NCBI GenBank assembly: GCA_031374415.1
Contig: JANMGB010000334.1
Span: 1-64,000, forward strand
Source of the DNA: CANHBY01 sp031374415
Lineage (GTDB): Bacteria; Pseudomonadota; Gammaproteobacteria; Burkholderiales; Burkholderiaceae_C
Reading direction: 5' to 3'
DNA length: 64,000 bases
The position numbers and the translations under genes were made by a program. Shown one piece after another: positions 42,800 to 51,544 of the stretch; within the stretch, counting starts at the first letter, position 1, and the number at the start of each line of letters is the position of its first letter. A model generated the notes under the pieces. That model worked only from the letters and a program-made list of their open reading frames with translations, was not told the origin of the DNA and searched no databases.

Positions 42800-43936
42800 A
42801 TGCTTACACCTCTCACCCTCCAGCCGTTCCAATCGCGCAGCGCCTCCGGCGAATCCTTTGATGCCATGCTGAGCGCTTCGGTGTCACGCGCCATTGCGTG
42901 GATTGAACGTGCACAAGATGCGGACCCCAGCGGCGGCGTACCGGCGGTTTACACCCCTTGGCGGGGATGGTCTGCGCCGTATCCGGAAACCACGGGCTAC
43001 ATCATTTCGACCTTGTTGGCCTTGGGGGCTCAGCTCGCGCGGCCTGACCTCACGCAGCGCGCCACCCGCATGGGTGAGTGGCTGTTGAGCATTCAACATG
43101 CGGATGGCGCTTTCCCCGGAGGGGTCTGGACAGCGGGGCAGGCGCAGGCCCCCAGCGTCTTCAACTCGGGCCAAATTTTGTTTGGCCTGGTGGCACTTTG
43201 GAAGGCCAATCGCGAAGCCCGATGGCAAGAGGCTGGGCTGCGTTGTGCCCAGTGGCTGTTAAGTCAACAAGATTCTGATGGCGCCTGGCGTCGTTTTGCC
43301 TATCGCGAAACCTTGCACGTCTACAAGGCACGCGTGGCTTGGGCGCTGGCCCTGGCGGGTAAACATTGGGGCGATGCCAGCCTGTTGGCAGGGGCCGCCT
43401 GCAACATCAACAACGCCCTGAGCTTCCAGAGCCCACAGGGCTGGTTTGAACACGCCAGCTTTGACGCCGGCACGCCCCCGGTCTTGCACACCTACGTGTA
43501 CACGGTTCAAGGGGTCTTGGAAGCCGGCGCTGTCCTGCAGCGTGAAGACTTTGTGCGTCGGGCCATCGTGAGCTCCATCGCCCTTTGCGACTCGCAATCG
43601 GCCGATGGCTCATTGCCTGGCAAGGTGGATGCACAGTTTTCACGCGGCGGCTTTCGCTGCCTCACAGGCATCGCGCAACAAGTGATTGTTTGGGGGCGAC
43701 TGCACCAACTCGGCCATCATGATCGGCCTTGGCTGCAGCACAGCGAGGCCGCCCTGGCTTACTTGCATCGCGTTCAAGTGCGCAAGCCTGGCCACATGAA
43801 CGATGGCGGGTTTGCCGGCTCGCGGCCGCTATGGGGGCCCTACATGCGCTTTCGGTACCCCAACTGGGCCGTGAAGTTTTATCTGGATGCCGTCTTGAGC
43901 CACACCCAGCGCATGGATGAAGAAGCATGGGGTTAG
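42800..43936 (+). CDS. VpsJ-like polysaccharide biosynthesis protein, (alpha/alpha)6 fold
   Basis: A 378-aa soluble protein. ATG 42800 is preceded by GGAGAA at good spacing; an in-frame ATG at 42761 inside asnB is less likely. Repeated helical motifs such as WLLSIQHADGAFPGG and WLLSQQDSDGAWRR occur every 60 or so residues, characteristic of alpha/alpha-toroid proteins (terpene cyclase/prenyltransferase-like, pectate lyase-like). Homologues such as VpsJ occur in exopolysaccharide operons without a known activity. It overlaps the acyltransferase gene. Confidence 0.72.
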   Translation: MLTPLTLQPFQSRSASGESFDAMLSASVSRAIAWIERAQDADPSGGVPAVYTPWRGWSAPYPETTGYIISTLLALGAQLARPDLTQRATRMGEWLLSIQHADGAFPGGVWTAGQAQAPSVFNSGQILFGLVALWKANREARWQEAGLRCAQWLLSQQDSDGAWRRFAYRETLHVYKARVAWALALAGKHWGDASLLAGAACNINNALSFQSPQGWFEHASFDAGTPPVLHTYVYTVQGVLEAGAVLQREDFVRRAIVSSIALCDSQSADGSLPGKVDAQFSRGGFRCLTGIAQQVIVWGRLHQLGHHDRPWLQHSEAALAYLHRVQVRKPGHMNDGGFAGSRPLWGPYMRFRYPNWAVKFYLDAVLSHTQRMDEEAWG

Positions 43937-44814
43937 TCGCCAGAAAGCTCAAGGGATGGGCCAAGGCGCACTTGCCGCAGGCTCTCAAAGCCCGGCTCAA
44001 ACGCCAGTTGCGTCACCAGCGGGTCAAAGATATTCGCGATGCGCAGGTGCCTGTGACGCTGGACGATTTGGCGCAGGCCTTGCGTGGTTTGGGTGTGCGC
44101 CCTGGCCAGCTTCTGTTTGTCCACAGCGGTGCCGACTGGCTGCGCTCAACGAACGGCGGGCCCCTGCAAGTCCTGGCCTTGTTGCGCGACTTGGTTGGGC
44201 CCCAAGGCACCTTGGCCATGCCTGCTTTTCCGTTTGAGGGGCTGGCACTGGAGTACTTGCGCAGCGCTAACTTTGACGTGCGCCGCACCCCGTCGAAGAT
44301 GGGCCTGCTCACGGAGTTGTTTCGCCGCTTGCCCGGCGTCCAGCGCAGCTTGCACCCCACGCATGCGGTCTGCGCACAGGGCCCGCTCGCCGAGGAGCTG
44401 ATCGCCACCCATCACCTCGACCCACGGCCTTTCGGGCCGCGCTCACCCTTCGCACGCATGGAGGCGCAGGGCGCTCAGATTTTGATGATGGGGGTGGACT
44501 CCGCCGTGCTCACGCATATACACGTGGCTGAAGACGCGCTGGGAACGCAGTTCCCCGAGCCGGTCTACCTGCCTGAGCCTCAATCAGCGTCGGTGGTCGA
44601 CAATCAGGGCGAGGCACACATCGTCAGCACACAGGTTCACAACCCCGCCGTCTCACGCTTGAAGTCCATACCGCGTCATGAGGCCGCTTGGTTGAGAGCG
44701 GGGGTCATGCGTCAGACCCAGGTCGGTCACATTGCGCTGCGCCTGTTTGATGCCGCAGCACTGACGGCCCTGCTCAAGCAGTGGGCACAACAGGGAAAGA
44801 CGATCTATGGCTGA
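43927..44814 (+). CDS. AAC(3)-fold N-acyltransferase in a glycan decoration cassette
   Basis: A 295-aa protein of the antibiotic N-acetyltransferase family (PF02522): LFVHSGADWL, GTLAMPAFPF, the SLHPTHAVCA segment, and HVAED. Homologues in sugar loci acylate amino sugars, so antibiotic resistance is unlikely. Its neighbours are a MaoC hydratase, an FkbH-like HAD protein and an acyl carrier protein, so the acyl group may come from a carrier-bound thioester, not acetyl-CoA. Overlaps with both neighbours (starts at 43927 inside the VpsJ-like gene; stop overlaps the MaoC gene start). Confidence 0.85.
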   Translation: MGLVARKLKGWAKAHLPQALKARLKRQLRHQRVKDIRDAQVPVTLDDLAQALRGLGVRPGQLLFVHSGADWLRSTNGGPLQVLALLRDLVGPQGTLAMPAFPFEGLALEYLRSANFDVRRTPSKMGLLTELFRRLPGVQRSLHPTHAVCAQGPLAEELIATHHLDPRPFGPRSPFARMEAQGAQILMMGVDSAVLTHIHVAEDALGTQFPEPVYLPEPQSASVVDNQGEAHIVSTQVHNPAVSRLKSIPRHEAAWLRAGVMRQTQVGHIALRLFDAAALTALLKQWAQQGKTIYG

Positions 44815-45253
44815 GCCGCGCCGCATCGCCGGGCACCCGGTCATCCCGTTTGCAGAAATCTCCGAGGGGGCCACGGCACAAACCCAGGTTCAGATCACCG
44901 AAGTTCTGATTGATTCATTTGCGCGCTTGACGGGCGATGCCAACCCCCTGCACACCAGCCCTGAATTTGGCCGCGCCACACCCTTCAAGCAGCTCAATGC
45001 ACAGGGGCAACTACTGAGCTCACTCATTGTCGGGGTCATTGGATCGCAGCTGCCTGGGGCCGGTTGGTTTTGCCTGGGCGTCAATGCCGAGTTCACACAG
45101 CCCTGTTTTCCTGGCGACGCTCTGGAAGCCGGGGTGCGAGCAAAGCAGCGAATTGACGCCCTGAAGGTCATTGTTTGGGAGGGTTGGGTGAAGCGTTTAT
45201 GCGACGATCAGCCCCTGGTGCGGGCCACGATCAAGACAAAATACATGTACTGA
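44807..45253 (+). CDS. MaoC-like hot-dog hydratase/dehydratase
   Basis: A 148-aa protein with the (R)-specific enoyl-CoA hydratase-2 motif FARLTGDANPLHTSPEFGRA. The catalytic Asp44 and His49 are present. The usual HG after this motif is QG here. Such enzymes interconvert 3-hydroxyacyl and enoyl thioesters. In this cassette it could act on an acyl group carried by the ACP encoded at 47159. It might instead recruit a 3-hydroxyacyl chain for N-acylation. Its frame overlaps the acyltransferase stop by eight bases. Confidence 0.82.
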   Translation: MAEPRRIAGHPVIPFAEISEGATAQTQVQITEVLIDSFARLTGDANPLHTSPEFGRATPFKQLNAQGQLLSSLIVGVIGSQLPGAGWFCLGVNAEFTQPCFPGDALEAGVRAKQRIDALKVIVWEGWVKRLCDDQPLVRATIKTKYMY

Positions 45254-45315
45254 ACGAAGATCCTGAGCCGAAGTCTGGCGCCTCTGTAAACCTGCCACGG
45301 GGAGACATGTTGCAC

Positions 45316-47148
45316 ATGAGCGAGACGGATGCACTTTGGAGCGCTGCCTGCGCTTGCTTGCAGGGCCCGACGCCGCCCGGCTCGGTGATGGGGCTGGCAC
45401 GAAAGATTCGCCACATCGAGGCCCCACCGGGCTTCAAGACCCTCCAACTCGCACTGCTGTCGAGCACCCACATCGAACACCTGGTGCCTGCGCTGGAGGT
45501 GGCCGCCTTCGGTGATCGCATGGTGCTGAAGTGTCAAACGGCAGGATTCAACCAAATCGACCAGCAGGTCTTAAACCCCTCGTCGGCCCTGTATGCCGCC
45601 GCGCCCGACATGGCCTTGGTGTTCACCCGCCCCGAAGACATCGCACCCGGCCTGCTGCGCAACCTGGAAAGCGTACCCGCACAACAGGTCTCGGACTGGA
45701 TCGCCGACATTCACCATCGCATCGACACCTGGTGCAGCACGCTCGCCGCCGCCGGGATACAGGTGCTGCTCTTGTCGTTTGTGCGGCCCGCTCACGCCCC
45801 CTTGGGCATTCGAGATTTCAGCCATCCCCAGGGTCAGTACCCCACCTGGCAGCGGCTCAACGAAGGCTTACTGCGCATCGCCCAGTCGCATCGGGGCGTG
45901 CACGTCCTGGATTTGGATGCCCTGGTTCGGCGCATCGGTTTGTATGCCTGGGAGGATCCCAAACTTTGGTCGCTGGCCAAGATCGCGGGAGGAAGCCAGT
46001 TCAGTCTTTCTTGGGCCCAGGAGATCATGCCCGTGCTGCGCGAGGCGGCCGGGCGACGGCGCAAATGCTTGGTGCTGGACTTGGACAACACCTTGTGGGG
46101 TGGTGTCATCGGTGAAGACGGCATGGCCGGCGTCAAACTGGGCGGCGACCATCCTGGCAATGTGTTCCTGGCATTCCAGCAGCAAATCATTGACCTTTGG
46201 CAGCAAGGTGTTTTGCTGGCCATCAACAGCAAAAACAATGCCTCCGATGCCGAGGCCATGATTGAAAACCACCCCGAGATGCAGCTCAAACTCAGGCATT
46301 TCGCAGCGCGCAGAATCAACTGGGAGGACAAGGTCGACAACCTCCGATCCTTGGCCAAAGAACTCAACATCGGTCTGGATGCCATGGTGTTTGTCGATGA
46401 CAACCCGGCGGAGTGTGAGCGTGTTCGTGGCGCCTTGCCCGAAGTCCATGTGTTTCAGGTGCCCGCCGATGTGGTGCAGCTCAACCGTCGCTTTGCGCAA
46501 GTCTGTGCGTACTTGGATGGTGTCACAGCGTCTGAGGAAGATCGCCAGCGCAATCAGATGGTCCAACAGAACCAACTGCGGCAAGCCCAGCAAGACTCAG
46601 CCACCAGTGTGGAAAGTTTTCTAGACTCATTGCTCATGCGGGCCGAGGTCGAGCGCCTTCATCCGGGCAACTTGGCGCGGGTGGTTCAACTGCTGCACAA
46701 AACCAACCAATTCAATGTCTCGACCCGACGGCACAGTGAACAGTTCATCAGCAGCTTGATGAACCGGAGCGATTGGCTGAGCTACGTGGTTCGACTGAAA
46801 GACAAGTTTGGTGACAATGGGATCGTGTTGCTGGCACTGGTTCAGCTCACGGGCCCAACGGCCTCGATTGACACGCTGTTGATGTCGTGCCGAGTGATCG
46901 GCCGCACCCTGGAACACTCCCTCATGACCTTGATGGTGCAAGATCTGCAGGCCTTGGGGCTCCACACCTTGCTTGCCGAATACATTCGCACCGAGAAAAA
47001 CAAATTGGTGGAACACCTCTTTGATGAGTTCGGCTTCACCGTGTCGGAGACTTCACCCGACGGAACTCGGTACCGCCTGTCCTTGACACAGCGCCCCGCG
47101 CCAACTGTCCCATCAGCCCACATCACCTTCGACCTGATCAACCGCTGA
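45316..47148 (+). CDS. FkbH-like HAD-IIIC family protein
   Basis: A 610-aa protein if ATG 45316 is used; ATG 45307 or starts further upstream (open from 45175) are possible, and the GGAG site favours neither clearly. N-terminal SGNH-like region (about 40-240), then the HAD motif DLDNTLWGG with Asp255/Asp257, and VDDNPAECERV. The C-terminal acyltransferase-like region runs about 440-600. FkbH-family proteins take a glyceryl group from 1,3-bisphosphoglycerate and load it onto an acyl carrier protein, which is encoded ten bases downstream. A glyceroyl decoration of the glycan is thus inferred. Confidence 0.87.
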   Translation: MSETDALWSAACACLQGPTPPGSVMGLARKIRHIEAPPGFKTLQLALLSSTHIEHLVPALEVAAFGDRMVLKCQTAGFNQIDQQVLNPSSALYAAAPDMALVFTRPEDIAPGLLRNLESVPAQQVSDWIADIHHRIDTWCSTLAAAGIQVLLLSFVRPAHAPLGIRDFSHPQGQYPTWQRLNEGLLRIAQSHRGVHVLDLDALVRRIGLYAWEDPKLWSLAKIAGGSQFSLSWAQEIMPVLREAAGRRRKCLVLDLDNTLWGGVIGEDGMAGVKLGGDHPGNVFLAFQQQIIDLWQQGVLLAINSKNNASDAEAMIENHPEMQLKLRHFAARRINWEDKVDNLRSLAKELNIGLDAMVFVDDNPAECERVRGALPEVHVFQVPADVVQLNRRFAQVCAYLDGVTASEEDRQRNQMVQQNQLRQAQQDSATSVESFLDSLLMRAEVERLHPGNLARVVQLLHKTNQFNVSTRRHSEQFISSLMNRSDWLSYVVRLKDKFGDNGIVLLALVQLTGPTASIDTLLMSCRVIGRTLEHSLMTLMVQDLQALGLHTLLAEYIRTEKNKLVEHLFDEFGFTVSETSPDGTRYRLSLTQRPAPTVPSAHITFDLINR

Positions 47149-47158
47149 AAGAACCATC

Positions 47159-47395
47159 ATGGATCAATTGTTTTCCGTCTTGGCGGAAGTACTCAATACC
47201 TCCCCCTCCGAGCTGACACCAGACACCACCCGCGACCATCTCGACAGTTGGGACAGCTTGTCCATCATCAATCTCGCGATTGCCTTGGAAGGCGAGTACG
47301 GTATCTCCCTGAGCGCGGCCGAAGTGGAGTCGCTGACCACGGTGAAGGCCATTTTGGCCCTCTTGGACAAGCACGGAGTCGTGATTGCAGCTTGA
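47159..47395 (+). CDS. Acyl carrier protein of the glycan decoration cassette
   Basis: A 78-aa acidic protein with the phosphopantetheine attachment Ser33 in WDSLSIINL. It needs 4'-phosphopantetheinylation by a housekeeping transferase. It is not part of a fatty-acid operon; it sits directly after the FkbH-like gene and overlaps the heparinase gene (TTG start at 47385). It likely carries the glyceryl or hydroxyacyl group handled by the neighbouring FkbH, MaoC and AAC(3)-like proteins. Confidence 0.9.
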   Translation: MDQLFSVLAEVLNTSPSELTPDTTRDHLDSWDSLSIINLAIALEGEYGISLSAAEVESLTTVKAILALLDKHGVVIAA

Positions 47396-49070
47396 CCAGC
47401 TCGGCTTGTACCTGCAAACAGCGCGTCATTTGAGCGCCCGCCAGATCGCTTTTCAATTTCTAAAGCGGGTGCGGCGCCCCAGTCAAGCCTGGCTGAACGA
47501 GCCTCGCAGCGTCTTGCGTGCACCTCGCGTGCGAGCCGCCTTTCTTTCCCGCTGGTGGGGTGCGACAGCATGGAATCCCCAGTCCCCCGTTTACACCTTC
47601 TTGAACCGCACCGCCTCGATCAAGCAGCCCACCACGCCCACGCTGGACTGGGAATACAGTGCCCAAGGTGGACTGTGGTTAGACAACCTGCACTACCTGC
47701 GCTACTGGGACAGCGTCAACCCGCCTTTGAGCGCGCCACTGTCCACTGCACTGCGGGAGGTGTGGCACGCATGGCTCGCACATGTCACGCAAACACCTGG
47801 CTCGAAAGCCTTGAATCCACCCTTCAATGCCAGTGAGCGGGCTTTCGTCCTGGGCAAGTTTTTGTTGCGGCACCCGCAGGAGGTCGACACGCCCTTGGGC
47901 CAGTCCCTCGCGCAGGGCGTCATTCGCGACCTGAATCATGTCGCGCAAGCGCTCGAGTTTCACCTCGACGGCAACCATTTACTGAAAAATTTGATGTCGC
48001 TGGCCTGGGGCATTTGTCTCTTCCACGGGCCCGACGCGCAACGTTGGCAAAGCATCGTGGACCGCGCACTGGTGCCGGCCCTGGCAAGTCAAGTCTTGCC
48101 CGACGGCACGCACTATGAGCGTTCACCGATGTACCACAACGTCGCATTGCTGGACCTGCTGGACATCTTGAATGTGGCGCCTGAGGGAGCCTGGCGAGAC
48201 CACTTGATGAGCGTGGCACGCCGCATGGCGGCGGCGTCGCGGGTACTCACGCATCCCGATGGGGACATCGCCCTGTTCAACGATGCCGCCCTTGACGCGG
48301 GCCCTCGCTCGGCCGACCTCATCGCTTACGCCGAGTCGCTGCTGGGCCCCATCTCACGCCCAATTGCCCTGCCTGACGCTGGGTTCTATCTGCTGAACAT
48401 GGGCCCCCACATCTATGCCATCGCCGATTTAGGCCCCCTGGGGCCTGACGAGCAGATGGGCCACGCGCACAGCGATTTATTCTCGTTTGAGTTGAGCGCT
48501 TTTGGACAACGTGTGTTTGTCAATGGGGGCACCTCCACGTACTACGACGCCCCCTTCCGTCAACATGAGCGCTCGGAAAATGCCCACAACACCGTGGCCT
48601 TTGCACGGCACCAACAGTGCGAACATTGGTCGAATTTTCGGGTCGCACGCAGGGCTCGGCCCACCGAGGTGGCCTTTGCTTCAGACGCCCAAGGCACCAC
48701 CGCCTCGGGCGCAGTGGTGCTGATCGGCCCAGCCCCCCGGGCCACCCATACCCGCCGCTTCCATACTCGCGCCACGGGCGAGTTGCACATTGAGGATCTC
48801 GTGTGCCACGCCAGTGGCGGCGCGCAAGCCCGATTTCACCTGGCCCCCGGTGTGCGAATTGACACCAGTGAGATGGCACAGGATCAATTCACCCTCAGAC
48901 TTCCCGACCAGCCGCCCGTGAGCTTGTCGCAGCAAGGTGGCTGCCTGCAAGTCGAAGACTGTTGGGTGGCCCAGCGCTTCAACGACCGGCGCGCATCGCA
49001 GCGCGTGGTGCTGGGCCTGCCGCAAATGTCAGGCCGTAGCAGCCTGCACATCGCCGTGAGCATGGCCTAG
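47385..49070 (+). CDS. Heparinase II/III family protein (polysaccharide lyase-like)
   Basis: A 561-aa protein. I chose TTG 47385 (overlapping the ACP gene) because the following LDQLGLYLQTARHLSARQIAFQ matches the family N-terminus; no ATG fits. The alpha/alpha-barrel domain shows DGNHLLKN and LPDGTHYERSPMYH; the C-terminal beta-sheet domain has HAHSDLFSFELS with GGTSTYY. No signal peptide is evident, though many relatives in EPS loci also lack one. It probably trims or edits the uronic acid-containing polymer, but activity is unproven. Confidence 0.85.
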   Translation: MQLDQLGLYLQTARHLSARQIAFQFLKRVRRPSQAWLNEPRSVLRAPRVRAAFLSRWWGATAWNPQSPVYTFLNRTASIKQPTTPTLDWEYSAQGGLWLDNLHYLRYWDSVNPPLSAPLSTALREVWHAWLAHVTQTPGSKALNPPFNASERAFVLGKFLLRHPQEVDTPLGQSLAQGVIRDLNHVAQALEFHLDGNHLLKNLMSLAWGICLFHGPDAQRWQSIVDRALVPALASQVLPDGTHYERSPMYHNVALLDLLDILNVAPEGAWRDHLMSVARRMAAASRVLTHPDGDIALFNDAALDAGPRSADLIAYAESLLGPISRPIALPDAGFYLLNMGPHIYAIADLGPLGPDEQMGHAHSDLFSFELSAFGQRVFVNGGTSTYYDAPFRQHERSENAHNTVAFARHQQCEHWSNFRVARRARPTEVAFASDAQGTTASGAVVLIGPAPRATHTRRFHTRATGELHIEDLVCHASGGAQARFHLAPGVRIDTSEMAQDQFTLRLPDQPPVSLSQQGGCLQVEDCWVAQRFNDRRASQRVVLGLPQMSGRSSLHIAVSMA

Positions 49071-49181
49071 GCGTCCACCCCAAGGGCACAACCCCAAGGC
49101 CAGCTGCATGAACACTGAAACACAGGCCGCGAACCCCACACCGGCGCTAACCCGGGCGGTCAGCCCAACGAGAGGCCCCGA

Positions 49182-50411
49182 GTGCATGTCCTTTTCCTGA
49201 CAGACAACTTTCCGCCTGAGGTCAACGCGCCTGCCAGCCGCACCTATGAACATGGGCGTGAGTGGGTACAGCAGGGTGCCCAAGTAACGGTGATCACCTG
49301 CGCGCCCAACTTTCCCAAGGGCCAAGTCTTTGAGGGCTACCGCAACCGTTGGTGGCAAAGCGAGGTCATGGACGGCATGCGCGTGATTCGGGTCTGGAGC
49401 TACATCACCGCCAATGAGGGCTTCCTCAAGCGGGTGCTCGACTACCTGAGCTTCATGCTCACGGCATCGGTGGCAGCCTTGTTCGTGCGCCGAGTGGACG
49501 TGGTGGTGGGGACGTCCCCGCAATTTTTCACCGCGTGTGCGGCTTGGCTGGTGGGCACGCTCAAGCGCACACCTTGGGTGTTCGAGCTGCGTGACCTGTG
49601 GCCTGAGTCGATCAAGGCCGTGGGCGCCATGGGCGACTCGTTGGCCATTCGAATGCTGGAACGTCTGGAGATGTTTTTGTATCGCCGCGCCAGCCGCATC
49701 GTGGCCGTCACCCATGCCTTCAAGCAAACCTTAGCGCAACGCGGCATCGACGCCCGAAAAATTGACGTCATCACCAATGGCGTCGACCTGACCCAGTTTG
49801 GCCCCCAGCCAAAAGACGCCGAGTTGGTCAGCCAACTCGGCTTGCAAGACTGCTTTGTGGCGGGCTACATCGGCACGCACGGCATGGCCCATGGGCTGGA
49901 CACCTTGCTGCAGGCCGCCCAGCAACTTCAACATCACCCCGATGGGGCCCACATTCGCCTGTTGTTTTTGGGCGATGGGGCCAAAAAAGCCGCGCTCATT
50001 CAACAAGCGCAAGGCCTGGGCCTGACCAACGTTCAGTTCCTTGATTCAGTGCCCAAGGCCCAGGTCGCGCGGTATTGGTCTTTGTTGGACGTCTCTATCA
50101 TTCATCTGAGAAAAACCGAGCTATTCAACTCGGTGATTCCCTCGAAGCTGTTTGAGTGCATGGGCATGGGCATCCCCGTCGTTCATGGGGTGGCCGGCGA
50201 ATCGGCCGACATTGTTCGCAAAGAGCTTGTCGGCGAAGTGTTTGAATCCGACAATCCGGCCGAGCTCGTCGCTGTCTTGCTCGCCCTTCGCACCGATGCC
50301 GAACGCTTTGCGCTGTATCAACGCAATGGGCCTGTGGCCGCCCGACACTACGACCGACGGCATTTGGCACGCGAGATGTTGAACGTGCTTCACAACTTGG
50401 GATCCCAATGA
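49182..50411 (+). CDS. wbuB: Family 4 glycosyltransferase, WbuB-like
   Basis: A 409-aa GT-B enzyme. GTG start 49182 is preceded by GAGAGG and gives the family start HVLFLTDNFPPEVNAPASRTYEH (positions 2-24). WVFELRDLWPESI and the donor-binding KLFECMGMGIPVVHG with its Glu are present. WbuB-type enzymes transfer L-FucNAc or a related amino sugar to the lipid-linked acceptor. It ends overlapping wecB. It is one of only two recognisable transferases on the + strand besides the initiating enzyme at 53019. Confidence 0.88.
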   Translation: MHVLFLTDNFPPEVNAPASRTYEHGREWVQQGAQVTVITCAPNFPKGQVFEGYRNRWWQSEVMDGMRVIRVWSYITANEGFLKRVLDYLSFMLTASVAALFVRRVDVVVGTSPQFFTACAAWLVGTLKRTPWVFELRDLWPESIKAVGAMGDSLAIRMLERLEMFLYRRASRIVAVTHAFKQTLAQRGIDARKIDVITNGVDLTQFGPQPKDAELVSQLGLQDCFVAGYIGTHGMAHGLDTLLQAAQQLQHHPDGAHIRLLFLGDGAKKAALIQQAQGLGLTNVQFLDSVPKAQVARYWSLLDVSIIHLRKTELFNSVIPSKLFECMGMGIPVVHGVAGESADIVRKELVGEVFESDNPAELVAVLLALRTDAERFALYQRNGPVAARHYDRRHLAREMLNVLHNLGSQ

Positions 50412-51544
50412 CCTCCAAAATCATGCTGGTGTTTGGAACGCGGCCCGAAGCCATCAAAATGGCGCCGCTCTACCATGCCCTCAAGGCCTGCCCACACTTC
50501 AACACGCAGGTTTGCGTCACCGCCCAGCACCGTCACATGCTGGATCAGGTGCTCAGTGTGTTCGAGATCCATCCCGACATTGACCTCAACCTGATGAAAG
50601 CAGGCCAAGACCTGTTCGATGTCACGGCGTCGGTGCTGCTGGGCATGCGGGAGGTCTTGCGTACAGAACAACCCAATGCCTTGTTGGTGCATGGTGACAC
50701 CACCACCACGCTGGCCGCAGCCATGGCGGGGTTCTACGCGGGGATCCCAGTGGGGCATGTTGAAGCGGGCTTGCGCACCCACGATCTCTATGCGCCCTAC
50801 CCGGAAGAGTTCAACCGCCAGGTGACCTCCAAGCTCACGCGCTGGCATTTTGCCCCCACCCCCGTCAGCCGCCAGAACCTGCTCGATGAACGCGTTGCCG
50901 AGTCCCAGATCACCGTGACGGGCAACACCGTGATCGACGCCTTGATGTGGGTACTGGAGCGCATTGAGTCGATGCCCGAGCGCAAAGCAGCCATCACGAC
51001 CCTCCTGAACGCCCAACTGCCATGGGCTTGGCAAAGCGAGCCCTTCGTTTTGATCACGGGGCATCGTCGTGAAAACTTCGGCGAAGGTTTCAGACAGATC
51101 TGCGACGCCCTGACATGTTTGGCAGACCGCTACCCTGAGGTGCAATTCGTGTACCCCGTACACCTCAACCCGAATGTGCAGCAACCCGTTCAATCCCTGC
51201 TGAAGGGGCGGCGCAACATTCACTTGATCGCCCCGCTCGACTACGAGCCTTTTGTGTATCTTCTCAAGCACAGTCACATCGTCTTGACCGACAGCGGGGG
51301 CATCCAGGAAGAAGCCCCCAGTCTGGGCAAGCCTGTGCTGGTGATGCGCGAAGTCACCGAACGCCCGGAGGCCGTCACTGCGGGCACCGTGCGGCTGGTG
51401 GGTGCCAACCGGGATCGCATTGTGAGCAACGTGTCGGAATTGCTGGACAACGAGGCCAGCTACAAAGCCATGGCCCGGTCCCACAACCCCTATGGCGATG
51501 GCCAAGCATGCCAACGAATCATCAACGTCTTAAGGAGCATTTGA
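50408..51544 (+). CDS. wecB: Non-hydrolysing UDP-GlcNAc 2-epimerase
   Basis: A 378-aa protein: VFGTRPEAIKMAPLYHAL, VHGDTTTTLAAAMAGFY, HVEAGLRT, TGHRREN, and the DSGGIQEEAPSLGKPVLVMR segment are classic WecB signatures. It makes UDP-ManNAc from UDP-GlcNAc. The next gene oxidises it to UDP-ManNAcA, and the two starts/stops nearly touch (51544/51545). Confidence 0.95.
   Translation: MTSKIMLVFGTRPEAIKMAPLYHALKACPHFNTQVCVTAQHRHMLDQVLSVFEIHPDIDLNLMKAGQDLFDVTASVLLGMREVLRTEQPNALLVHGDTTTTLAAAMAGFYAGIPVGHVEAGLRTHDLYAPYPEEFNRQVTSKLTRWHFAPTPVSRQNLLDERVAESQITVTGNTVIDALMWVLERIESMPERKAAITTLLNAQLPWAWQSEPFVLITGHRRENFGEGFRQICDALTCLADRYPEVQFVYPVHLNPNVQQPVQSLLKGRRNIHLIAPLDYEPFVYLLKHSHIVLTDSGGIQEEAPSLGKPVLVMREVTERPEAVTAGTVRLVGANRDRIVSNVSELLDNEASYKAMARSHNPYGDGQACQRIINVLRSI

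Noticed and set aside
43927..44814. Aminoglycoside 3-N-acetyltransferase as an antibiotic resistance gene
   Set aside because: Fold match only; it is coupled to MaoC, FkbH-like and ACP genes in a glycan operon, which points to sugar acylation.
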